This document shows positions 54,842 through 63,307 of a DNA stretch of 64,000 nucleotides, one piece after another. The translations under genes and the position numbers were made by a program. The stretch spans positions 14,323-78,322 of the forward strand of contig JAEOTF010000069.1 of NCBI GenBank assembly GCA_016840025.1, in the 5' to 3' direction. Within the stretch, counting starts at the first letter, position 1. The number at the start of each line of letters is the position of its first letter. This stretch comes from Candidatus Hodarchaeota archaeon (GTDB taxonomy: Archaea; Asgardarchaeota; Heimdallarchaeia; Hodarchaeales; YT1-039). The notes beneath the pieces were generated by a model that did not search any database, was not told the origin of the DNA, and saw only the letters and a program-made list of their open reading frames with translations.

Positions 54842-55213
54842 CTAAATTTTGTTCCACAATTTAAAATTCTAGCCTTTTTTTTTAATCCATTATTGCTAAC
54901 TGAAAATAAGAGAATTACGTTGTTTATGAGAAAAAACTCCGATTATCGCAATTAATAGAGAGAAAGAAATAAAGAAAAGAGAGAGAAAAAGAAAATAAGA
55001 AAAAGTAGTTATGATTACTATTTTTTGGATATCCTAAATAAAGGGAATATTGAGAATACATTACCATATTAATTAAAATCATGTTAGATTTTGTCAAAAT
55101 GATGTTAGGTTTTTTGTCTAATATTACCAAAAAAGGGGTTAGGAGAGGAAGAAAAAATAAAGAATGAAGAATCATCAATAAATTTGTGCACAAAAAGAAT
55201 CGGAGAAAAGAAT
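54842..55213. other. 372-base gap with T9 tract and polypurine run
   Basis: A T9 tract at 54875-54883 ends the reductase transcript. Positions 54955-55008 on the plus strand are almost all A and G, a polypurine run of unknown meaning. Confidence 0.5.
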
Positions 55214-56002
55214 GTGTCACTCTTTGCTGGAATTGATATAGGATCTTCTTTCACGAAAGCAGTTATAATAGACCAAGCTAAACATATTTGTGGTTCAAAT
55301 ATTCGCTATTCTGCAACAGATTTACGAAGCGCTGCTGAACAGGCACTTCGGGCAGCTTTAACAGATAAATACAATATTTCAGACATTAAAAGGGTAGTTA
55401 CAACTGGTTATGGACGAAAAAACGTTCAGAATCTGCCAATGTCCATTTCTTCTATTACAGAGATAAGTTGCTCGGCAAAGGCTGCCTATTTCCTCTTTTC
55501 TGATCATAAAACCTTAACTATAGTTGACATCGGTGGACAGGACTCAAAAATAATTAAGACGCGGGATGGAAAACGAACTGGCTTTAAAATGAATAGAAAA
55601 TGTGCAGCAGGTACTGGAACATTCCTAGAAGAACTTGCTTTGAAACTTAGAGTCGAACTTGCTGATTTAGATAGGCTAGCAAAACAATCAAGCAATCCCA
55701 GTCAAATTGGGAGCTATTGCACTGTATTTGCGGCAACAGAAATGCTAAGCCGGATTAGAGAAGGAGAATCTCTTGAAGATATTGTACGAGGGGCATTTGT
55801 ATCTATATCCAGACGAGTTCTAGAGATAGATGTTCTAGACAACGAAGTTGTTCTAACAGGTGGTGTGGTAGCTCATAACCCTACTATCGTAGAGATATTC
55901 GAACAGGAATTGAATAAGGCAGTCCTTGTACCTTCTTCCCCTCAGCTCTTTGTAGCCTTGGGTGCAGCCCTATATGCTTTAGAAGAGGACGTATTCAGTT
56001 AA
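55214..56002 (+). CDS. Activator ATPase of 2-hydroxyacyl-CoA dehydratase/BCR (BadF/BadG/BcrA/BcrD family)
   Basis: About 262 residues from the GTG at 55214 (with GGAG ribosome sequence a dozen bases before it); the frame opens at 55184. It has the acetate/sugar kinase-like ATPase fold with GIDIGSSFTKAVII, TTGYGRKNV, VDIGGQDSKII, the cluster cysteines in NRKCAAGTGTFLEE and SYCTVFAATEM, and VVLTGGVVAHN. A single [4Fe-4S] cluster at the dimer interface drives electrons into the reductase with ATP hydrolysis. It directly follows the HgdB/BcrC-like gene on the same strand. Confidence 0.9.
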   Translation: MSLFAGIDIGSSFTKAVIIDQAKHICGSNIRYSATDLRSAAEQALRAALTDKYNISDIKRVVTTGYGRKNVQNLPMSISSITEISCSAKAAYFLFSDHKTLTIVDIGGQDSKIIKTRDGKRTGFKMNRKCAAGTGTFLEELALKLRVELADLDRLAKQSSNPSQIGSYCTVFAATEMLSRIREGESLEDIVRGAFVSISRRVLEIDVLDNEVVLTGGVVAHNPTIVEIFEQELNKAVLVPSSPQLFVALGAALYALEEDVFS

Positions 56003-56193
56003 TTTATTTTTAGAAAGAGCAAAATAACTCAGAATATTACTATTTTACATTAATCCGCTCGCTTCTTCAACCCATACTCACTCTCTAAGTAAGAACATAA
56101 TTCATTTAAGTCAATGAATGATAGACGTATCTATTATTACATTGCAACGTTCTGGATTCTAACGACCTACAGAGAGAAAAGGACGGACCACTC

Positions 56194-57759
56194 GTGTCTT
56201 GGTTGCACTTGCATGATATTGTAAAAGTACATGCTCAAATAAGACCAAATGAATTAGCTTTCAAGGACCGAAGACGATCTATTACCTTTAAAGACTTTGA
56301 TGAGCGAACTACCAAGCTCGCTAATGCTTTTTTGGACTTGGGTCTGAAAAAGGGTGATCGTATCGCTACAGTGCTAAACAATTGCATTGAATTCGTAGAG
56401 ATCTATGTTGCTGCGGGTAAAGCGGGTGTAGTAATTGTCCCGATCAATTTTCGGTTAACACCACGGGAAGGGCTCTATATTTGCCAAAATTCCGACGCTA
56501 AAATGATGATCACCGAGAAAAGATACGCAGATGATATTAACACTACACGGGAAGAGTTAACAAAACTTTTTGAGAATAAATTCTTTATTATAGACGATGA
56601 TTCAAGAGATGACTGGCAGTACTTTGAAGCTTTGATAGAAAAAGCTTCAAACCAGCTCCCAGCGATAAAAATTGAAGATGAGGATCCTTGGATAATCTTG
56701 TACACTTCAGGGACTACAGGCGTTCCTAAAGGAGTGGTACGATCTCATCGCTCGTACACTGCTTTCTTTTTAATAAATGCAACCGATTATAGTTTTACGC
56801 CCAATGATCATGCGCTAATCATTATGCCACTTGCGCATGTCAATTCGACGTTCTACACATTTGTCTTTACATATATAGGAGCAAGTGCCTATTTGGGAAA
56901 GGAATGGGGATTTGAGCCAGAGCATTTCTTAAAATTAGTGGATCGGGAACTCCCAACTTTTACATCCTTAGTCCCCACCCATTATACTCTTATATTGAAC
57001 CTTCCTGAAGAGATCACTTCTAAATATAGCAGATCCTCTCTCAAGCAACTCCTAACATCCTCTGCTCCAGTTCGAAGAAAAACAAAGCTCCAAATCCTAG
57101 AATTTTTCCCTAATGCAAGACTTTTTGAGGCATACGGGTCCACTGAAGCAGGTCTGGTTACAATTTTGAGACCTGAAGAACAAATTGAGAAAGCGGGTTC
57201 TATTGGGCGGGAATGTTGTGGTTCAGACCGAATTAGGCTGCTTCATCCGGATACTCGTGAAGCTGTACCTGAAGGTGAAGTAGGAGAATTATTCTCACGT
57301 AGTCCTATGTTATTCACTGAGTACTTAAAAATGCCAGAAAAAACTGCTCAAAGTACGCATGGAGAATTTTTCAGCGCCAGGGATATGGCTAGAAGGGATA
57401 ACGATGGATATTACTATTTAGTTGACAGAAAAGACAACATGATTATCACAGGGGGAGAACATGTCTATCCGTCAGAAGTAGAAGAAAGTATCTCCGAAGT
57501 CCCAGGTGTATTTGACGTTGCGGTCATTGGTGTCCCTCATGAGGTTTGGGGTGAGGCTGTAAAAGCAGTTGTCATTCCTCAGGATGACGTGACTATAACT
57601 GAACAACAAATAATAGAACATTGTGCTAATTGTTTAGCTAGGTTCAAAAAACCGAAAAGTGTTGATTTTATCTCAAAAGACGAAATGCCGAGGACACCGA
57701 CTGGAAAAATACTGCATCGAAGATTGAGAGAGAGATATTCAGACATTATTGATGAATAA
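56194..57759 (+). CDS. AMP-forming acyl-CoA synthetase (ligase)
   Basis: A 521-residue adenylating enzyme starting at GTG 56194. Motifs: YTSGTTGVPKGVVRSH, the EAYGSTEAG block, YYLVDRKDNMIITGGEHVYPSEVE and the C-terminal lysine in GKILHRRLR. It activates a free carboxylic acid with ATP and CoA. In this neighbourhood, an aromatic or branched acid is plausible but not certain. Its end is copied as a remnant in the tandem duplication that follows. Confidence 0.9.
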   Translation: MSWLHLHDIVKVHAQIRPNELAFKDRRRSITFKDFDERTTKLANAFLDLGLKKGDRIATVLNNCIEFVEIYVAAGKAGVVIVPINFRLTPREGLYICQNSDAKMMITEKRYADDINTTREELTKLFENKFFIIDDDSRDDWQYFEALIEKASNQLPAIKIEDEDPWIILYTSGTTGVPKGVVRSHRSYTAFFLINATDYSFTPNDHALIIMPLAHVNSTFYTFVFTYIGASAYLGKEWGFEPEHFLKLVDRELPTFTSLVPTHYTLILNLPEEITSKYSRSSLKQLLTSSAPVRRKTKLQILEFFPNARLFEAYGSTEAGLVTILRPEEQIEKAGSIGRECCGSDRIRLLHPDTREAVPEGEVGELFSRSPMLFTEYLKMPEKTAQSTHGEFFSARDMARRDNDGYYYLVDRKDNMIITGGEHVYPSEVEESISEVPGVFDVAVIGVPHEVWGEAVKAVVIPQDDVTITEQQIIEHCANCLARFKKPKSVDFISKDEMPRTPTGKILHRRLRERYSDIIDE

Positions 57760-57772
57760 ATGGTGAAAAAAA

Positions 57773-58861
57773 ATGGATATTAAGGATTGGAAAGTCGCGA
57801 TTGTAGGAGCAGGACCTGCTGGCGGAATATTAGGAACTTATTTAATTAAAGAAAATATTGATGTCACTTTGGTGGATATCTGGAAAGATCACATGAAAGC
57901 AATCCAAGAAAACGGATTACAAGTTAGTGGAGTGGATAGTCTTGTTGGGCATTTTGATGCTGATCACCTGAAGTTAGCAATTTCAGAGTTGAAGGAGATT
58001 GAACCAGATCTTGTTTTCATAGCTACCAAAACATCCTTTTTAGAACCAGTTGCTAGTGAGCTAAAAAAGGTTCTTCCCAATAAATCTCTTATTATTAGCC
58101 ACCAAAATGGAGCTGGAAATGAGGAAATTCTGACAAAGTATTTTGGGGACGAAAGAGTATTTCGTGTTGTGATCAACTACGCAGGAAACATAACTGAACC
58201 TGGGAAGGTGGATATGACTTTTTTTAATCCCCCTAATATTATTGGTGCAGTTTCATCGAAAAACCACGCTATGGCTAAAGCAATAGCCGAATTGATGTCT
58301 AAAACTGGATTAACGACAGAGTTTCAAGAAAATTTCCAATCTGCAGTTTGGAAAAAGGTCATTTTGAATGCTGCTCTAGGCACATTGTGTGCTATTACAG
58401 GTATGACTATGAGGGAAGCTATGGACTTCCCAAATACACGTGACATTGTTAGTTATACCTTAAAAGAAGGCTTAGCAGTTGCAGAGAAGATTGGTTTTAC
58501 TTATGAACCAGATTTTCATGACAAATGCATAGCATATTTATCCAAAGGTGGGCATCATAAACCTAGTACGCTTATTGACGTGGAAACACGAAAACCAACC
58601 GAAATAGACTTCTTAAATGGAATAGTTGTGGAAAAAGGTAAAAAGCATGGTGTCCCAGTCCCATTCAATGAAGCTATTACAGCTCTTTTGAAAGCGCTAG
58701 ACCTCTTAAATGAGCGAGACCAGGATTATGTCAAAACTAAAGCTGTGGAAAGAGGATTAGAAGAGAGTTGCCTTGATTGCTACTATGCTAAAGACTGTAT
58801 TGATGTATTCCATTATTGTCCGTACAGCGGTAAAGAAATTTCATCAACAATAGGCTCATAA
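57773..58861 (+). CDS. Ketopantoate reductase-like protein (PanE/ApbA family) with C-terminal cysteine tail
   Basis: A 362-residue NAD(P)-dependent enzyme. The Rossmann motif is VGAGPAGGILGTYL near 10-22, followed by ATKTSFLEPVASELKK, ISHQNGAGNEEIL and the catalytic lysine in WKKVILNAALGTL; a helical C-terminal domain ends in HGVPVPFNEAITALLKAL. The tail CLDCYYAKDCIDVFHYCPYSG is unusual for the family and preserved in the duplicate. A role as a dehydrogenase of acyl-CoA pathway intermediates is possible, since panE-type genes serve other oxo acids too. Confidence 0.85.
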   Translation: MDIKDWKVAIVGAGPAGGILGTYLIKENIDVTLVDIWKDHMKAIQENGLQVSGVDSLVGHFDADHLKLAISELKEIEPDLVFIATKTSFLEPVASELKKVLPNKSLIISHQNGAGNEEILTKYFGDERVFRVVINYAGNITEPGKVDMTFFNPPNIIGAVSSKNHAMAKAIAELMSKTGLTTEFQENFQSAVWKKVILNAALGTLCAITGMTMREAMDFPNTRDIVSYTLKEGLAVAEKIGFTYEPDFHDKCIAYLSKGGHHKPSTLIDVETRKPTEIDFLNGIVVEKGKKHGVPVPFNEAITALLKALDLLNERDQDYVKTKAVERGLEESCLDCYYAKDCIDVFHYCPYSGKEISSTIGS

Positions 58862-58898
58862 ATGTGCTTTCTTCTCTTATTACTTAGTAAACGCCAGA

Positions 58899-59061
58899 CC
58901 ATAACTGAGCAGCAAGTAATAGAACATTATGCCAATCATTAGCCAAGTTTAAAAACCAAAATGTATTGATTTCATTTCAAAAGACGAAATGCCGAGGACA
59001 CCGACTGGAAAGATACTGCATCGAAAATTGAGAGAGAGATACGGACAGTATTGATGAATAA
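58899..59061 (+). pseudogene. Remnant of the acyl-CoA synthetase 3' end (duplicated)
   Basis: Matches the last 160 bases of the synthetase gene (including the GCCGAGGACACCGACTGGAAA stretch) but is frameshifted and lacks the rest, so it is a duplication scar. Its first in-frame stop comes early. Confidence 0.8.
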
Positions 59062-59074
59062 ATGGCGAAAAAAA

Positions 59075-60163
59075 ATGAGTGGTAAGGATTGGAAGGTTGT
59101 GATTGTAGGAGCAGGTCCTGCTGGCGGAATATTAGGAAATTATCTAATTAAAGAAAATATTGACGTCACTCTGGTGGATATCTGGAAAGATCACATGAAA
59201 GCAATCCAAGAAAACGGATTACAAGTTAGTGGAGTGGATAATCTCATTGGACATTTTGATGCTGATCACCTGAAGTTAGCAATTTCAGAGTTGAAGGGTG
59301 TCGACCCGGATCTTGTTTTCATAGCTACCAAAACATCCTCTTTAGAACCAGTTGCTAATGAGCTAAAAAAGGTTCTTCCCAATAAATCTCTTATTATTAG
59401 CCACCAAAATGGTGTGGGGAATGAGGAAATTCTGACAAAGATTTTTGGGGACGAAAGAGTATTTCGTGTTGTGATCAACTACGCAGGAAACATAATTGAG
59501 CCTGGGAAGGTGGATATGACTCTTTTTATTCCCCCTAATATTATCGGTGCAGTTTCATCGAAGAATCACGCTATGGCTAAAGCAATAGCCGAATTGATGT
59601 CTAAAACCGGATAGACGACAGAATTTCAAGAAAAATTTCAATCCGCAGTCTGGAAAAAGGTTGTTCTGAATGCTGCTATGGGTACATTGTGTGCTATTAC
59701 CGGTATGACTGTGGGAGAAGCGATGGATTTCCCAAATACTCGTGACATTGTTAGTTATACCTTAAAAGAAGCCCTAGCAGTTGCAGAGAAGATTGGCTTT
59801 GTTTACGAACCAGATTTTCATGACAAATGCATGGCATATTTATCTAAAGGTGGTCGTCATAAACCTAGTACGCTTATTGACGTGGAAACACGAAAACCAA
59901 CCGAAATAGACTTTTTGAATGGAGCAATCATAGAAGTAGGTAAAAAACATGGTGTCCCAGTCCCATTCAATGAAGCGACTACGGCTCTTTTAAAAGCTTT
60001 AGATCTCTTAAATAAGCGAGATCAGGAATATATTAATACTAAAGCTGCAGAAAGAGGGTTAGGAGAGAATTGCCTTGATTGTTATCATGCTAAAGACTGT
60101 ATTGATGTCTTCCATTACTGCCCCTATAGTGGTAAAGAGATCCTGTCTAAATTGGGTTCATAA
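59075..60163 (+). pseudogene. Second PanE-like copy, interrupted by one amber codon
   Basis: From the ATG at 59075 (MSGKDWKVVIVGAGPAGG) the frame is intact to a single TAG at 59612-59614, where the first copy has a TTA leucine. The same frame then continues cleanly to 60163, including the cysteine tail CLDCYHAKDCIDVFHYCP. The first half alone would lack the catalytic lysine; the second half could only start at an inner ATG (59678). It is either a young pseudogene or a read-through gene. The amino-acid substitutions against the first copy are mostly conservative. Confidence 0.75.
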
Positions 60164-60175
60164 AAATCTTTTTCC

Positions 60176-60406
60176 CTATTTTTTTGGCTCAGTTTCCTTC
60201 TTTCGTGTATAAACCATCTTAAATTTATCGCAGCTGTCCTGATAACACATACTACAGTCTGCGCCTAAATCGCCAGGATTTACAGGTTCAAGTATTACTT
60301 CAAACCCAAGAGATGTGTAAAGTTCAACTACTTCGCTAAGACGAGGCTCTTCTAACGCTGATCTTTTATTCCAACCATTTTTTCTTAGTTCCTCTTCACG
60401 ATTCAT
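60176..60406 (-). CDS. Small cysteine-containing protein after the BzdV-like gene
   Basis: About 76 residues from the ATG at 60406 (MNREEELRKNGW); the open frame to 60538 overlaps the previous gene. It ends in GADCSMCYQDSCDKFKMVYTRK, with a C-x2-C-Y-x3-C pattern that resembles the cysteine tail of the PanE-like proteins next door. Role unknown. Its start overlaps the end of the large flavoprotein gene by a small gap (17 bases), so it belongs to the same operon. Confidence 0.6.
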   Translation of the reverse strand: MNREEELRKNGWNKRSALEEPRLSEVVELYTSLGFEVILEPVNPGDLGADCSMCYQDSCDKFKMVYTRKKETEPKK

Positions 60407-60422
60407 GAAAATAACAGCCTTT

Positions 60423-62966
60423 CTAGAAGAGATCGTCATCGAGCTCCGACTCATTTCCTTTTGGAAGAGATCCATGAGCCTGAAGGAATTGTTGAAGTAA
60501 TTCACTTTCTCGTTTTGTGTACATCTCATCTTCTTCATAAATGAAAAAGTGTGCTTCGTCGTTCGACGAAAATAAGTCTAACAATGTGGATCGTAAATCC
60601 ATGGTTCCTTGAATAAGAAAAACTTCTTTGTTCTCATTTAAGAGTTGAATAACACCACTGCTCTGAGGAACTGCCATTATTTCCTCCTCTTCAAAAGACA
60701 ACCATTTCTCAGGTGGAAGCTGAATTGGGGAAATATGAAGCCTTAGGTCACACTGTAAGCATCTTTTCGCTTCATTAACCGCGGTTTTCTTATCGAAACC
60801 GAGTTCTATTTCATCAAAATTTGTAACCCGCTCATTCACGGGGATTTTGGGCATTGTTGATCGAGAGAGAGCTGCAAACCCTTCTATTCGACCAATATGG
60901 GGGTTTGGAGTTCCTAACTCAATTAAAGGTACGAAAATGTCACCGCTGCCACCTAAATATTTGTCAATTGTAATAGCTGCCTTTTCACCTGCATCTATAG
61001 CCTCCACAACTGAGAGAGGACCACTGGTGACTTCTCCTCCAGCGAAAATCCCTGGAGCTGTCGTTTCCATAGTTCCTTCATTGATTTTAACGGTATTCCA
61101 TGAAGTGATTTCAACTGTCTGAGGTAAATCTATAGCTGAAAGATCGGCAGTCTGACCGATCGCTAGAATTACTGTATCGCCTTTAAGCTCTTGAGTAGTA
61201 TTTTCATCAAATTTTGGAGAAAATTCACCTTTATCATTAAAAACAGAAGTACAACGAATCAATTCAACGCCTGTAACTTTTCCATCTTGCTGAAGAATCT
61301 GTTTAGGTCCCCAAGAGCAGTGAATAGAAGTATGTTCTTCTAAAGCTTCTTCAATTTCCCATTCATGAGCTGGCATCTCTTCTCTTGATTCAAGACATGC
61401 CATTTGTACGCTTTGGGCATTCAGGCGGAACGCTGACAAAGCTGCATCGATTGCAACTCCTCCTCCTCCAATCACTATAACATTCTCTCCAATTTGAGGC
61501 GGATGTCCTTCCTTTACTTTTTTTAAGAAATCAGTCCCCCAGTAGACATCAGCTAGATCTGAACCAGAAATGTTTAATTTCTTGCTCACCTGAGCACCAA
61601 TACCAAGAAAAACCGCTGAATAATTGTCTGACAAGATTTCTGAAAGTGATAAATCCGTACCTACCTTAACACCAGTTCTGAAATCAATTCCAGTCGCCTT
61701 TATTATGTTTAGATCTCTTTCTAGAGCTTTTGTAGGGAGACGAAAGCTTGGAAGGGCAGTTCGGAGTAGCCCACCGATTTCATTTTCAGCTTCATAAACT
61801 ACGACTTCATGACCCTTTTTCCTCAAGAAATAGGCAGTGGTAAGACCAGTCGGACCAGCACCAATAACAGCTACTTTTTTCCCTGTTGATGGCAAGATCT
61901 GGATTTTCTTTTCCCAAGGGGTTTGATCCATCTCTGTTATAAATCTTTTTAAACCGCAGATAGCAATTGGTTCATTGAGCTGACCTCTTCGACATTCTTG
62001 TTCACAGGGATGAAAGCAAACCCGACCAAGTACAGATGGAAACGGTGTACGTTCTAAAATGATCGCTAACGCGTCGGAATACTGTTCTTTTTGAATAAAT
62101 CGGATATATTGAGGAACATCAGTACCTAAGCTGCATGTATATTTGCATGGAACTAGAGACTGTTCGCGTGATTTACCAGGATCTAGTTTCCTATCTTGGA
62201 GAGCTCCAGTAGGACACACCTCAACACAGGCAGTGCAATATCGACATCCTGACTCACTAAGTGTTGTTGCTATGCTCCCTATAACCCGTTTTCCATCTAC
62301 GTACGTATACCCAAGCGCGTTTACTCCTCGTAGATTATTACAGACCCTTACACATCGAGTACAACCGATACATAGTTCATAGTTCCGAATAAAAAGTGGT
62401 TCATCATCGATTACTGGAGTTTTTTGTGGGACGTATCTTGGTGTATAATCTGGGATTCCAATATAGTCACATATCTCCTCGAGTTCACAATTACCAAGCA
62501 AAGGACAACAACGTTCCTCAACGGGGACATTTGATGAACATGGTTCACGGGCACACCCTTCTCGTTGAGCACAGGTAAGACATGCATGAGGATGGGTTTC
62601 TAATATCTTTGCAAGGCGACGTTGACGATGCTCCTTAATTTCTGGCGATTCTGTGGAAATAATCATACCACTTCTTACCTGAGTGGAGCATGCTGCAATC
62701 AGCTCAGATTCGCCTCCTAGCTGAACGACACATAGGCGACAGCCCTCATGATCTTCAGGTTTTTCTCCCCTTGGGCTTCCATTGAAAACTCTTATCCCTT
62801 GATATACCTCATGAACCCCTTCAGTGGTTTCAAGGGAGGGAAGGTCGGGATGACTACATAAATGTGGGATATATATTCCTGCTTTGAGGGCTGCGTCAAG
62901 TATAGTAGTTTCTTGAGAGACTTGTATGTTTTCTCCATCTATTGTGATCTTAATTTGCTGTGACAA
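60423..62966 (-). CDS. FeS-flavoprotein NAD(P)H:ferredoxin oxidoreductase, BzdV-like
   Basis: An 847-residue modular electron carrier. N-terminal [2Fe-2S] domain (C37, C76, C79, C93) with a NuoG-like [FeS] helical region (CLTCAQREGCAREPC near 129-143), two [4Fe-4S] sites (CIGCTRCVRVC near 199-209; CRYCTACVEVC near 241-251), then a GltD-like part: FAD site GAGPTG at 369-374 and NAD(P) site GGGGVA at 499-504. In class I benzoyl-CoA reductase operons of Azoarcus type, BzdV has this build and regenerates reduced ferredoxin. The genes upstream on the same strand (ferredoxin, BcrA/D-type ATPase) fit this role. Confidence 0.85.
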   Translation of the reverse strand: MSQQIKITIDGENIQVSQETTILDAALKAGIYIPHLCSHPDLPSLETTEGVHEVYQGIRVFNGSPRGEKPEDHEGCRLCVVQLGGESELIAACSTQVRSGMIISTESPEIKEHRQRRLAKILETHPHACLTCAQREGCAREPCSSNVPVEERCCPLLGNCELEEICDYIGIPDYTPRYVPQKTPVIDDEPLFIRNYELCIGCTRCVRVCNNLRGVNALGYTYVDGKRVIGSIATTLSESGCRYCTACVEVCPTGALQDRKLDPGKSREQSLVPCKYTCSLGTDVPQYIRFIQKEQYSDALAIILERTPFPSVLGRVCFHPCEQECRRGQLNEPIAICGLKRFITEMDQTPWEKKIQILPSTGKKVAVIGAGPTGLTTAYFLRKKGHEVVVYEAENEIGGLLRTALPSFRLPTKALERDLNIIKATGIDFRTGVKVGTDLSLSEILSDNYSAVFLGIGAQVSKKLNISGSDLADVYWGTDFLKKVKEGHPPQIGENVIVIGGGGVAIDAALSAFRLNAQSVQMACLESREEMPAHEWEIEEALEEHTSIHCSWGPKQILQQDGKVTGVELIRCTSVFNDKGEFSPKFDENTTQELKGDTVILAIGQTADLSAIDLPQTVEITSWNTVKINEGTMETTAPGIFAGGEVTSGPLSVVEAIDAGEKAAITIDKYLGGSGDIFVPLIELGTPNPHIGRIEGFAALSRSTMPKIPVNERVTNFDEIELGFDKKTAVNEAKRCLQCDLRLHISPIQLPPEKWLSFEEEEIMAVPQSSGVIQLLNENKEVFLIQGTMDLRSTLLDLFSSNDEAHFFIYEEDEMYTKRESELLQQFLQAHGSLPKGNESELDDDLF

Positions 62967-63004
62967 GCGACATCCACCTTTCTTAACTTAATTGGAGTTC
63001 TAGG

Positions 63005-63292
63005 TTACCAAGAATGGGAGATGGCATTTTGAGGACAGGCTTCAACACATGGCAGTTTCACGTCCTGCGTGGGTTTGCAGGGCATACAGGAATACTTGAT
63101 CTTCTTTCTGTGTTCTTCGGTAACAACTGCTGCCATTTCGTCGCCCAACGGATCGAGCTCATCTTCAACGACTTCAAGTACGCTGGCGGGGCAAGCTTGG
63201 ACGCAATCAGCGCATCCATCGCACAGATCAGTGTCAATACGTATAAAAAAATCCCCCGAGCCATCCTTGTAACCGTAGTTAGCGATAGGCAT
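63005..63292 (-). CDS. 2x[4Fe-4S] ferredoxin (BzdM-like)
   Basis: About 95 residues from the ATG at 63292 (MPIANYGY); the frame opens three codons earlier. The first cluster is CDGCADCVQACPAS; the second is split (CMPCKPTQDVKLPCVEACP). It sits between the ATPase and the flavoprotein genes, in the place of BzdM in the bzd operon, and would deliver electrons to the reductase ATPase subunits. Confidence 0.85.
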   Translation of the reverse strand: MPIANYGYKDGSGDFFIRIDTDLCDGCADCVQACPASVLEVVEDELDPLGDEMAAVVTEEHRKKIKYSCMPCKPTQDVKLPCVEACPQNAISHSW

Positions 63293-63307
63293 TTTTCGCA
63301 CTCACTA

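Larger units (their letters stand above)
57590..60163. repeat. Tandem segmental duplication, period 1302 bases
   Basis: The end of the acyl-CoA synthetase gene and the whole PanE-like gene occur twice in tandem with an offset of 1302 bases (first copy stop 58861, second 60163; synthetase end 57759 and 59061). The second copy of the synthetase end (about 58899-59061) is broken and is a remnant. Homology is high enough to read by eye throughout, with scattered substitutions. Confidence 0.9.

Noticed and set aside
59612..59614. Amber codon as evidence of pyrrolysine use
   Set aside because: A single TAG in a recent duplicate, replacing a leucine, is more simply a point mutation; no pyl genes are in the window.
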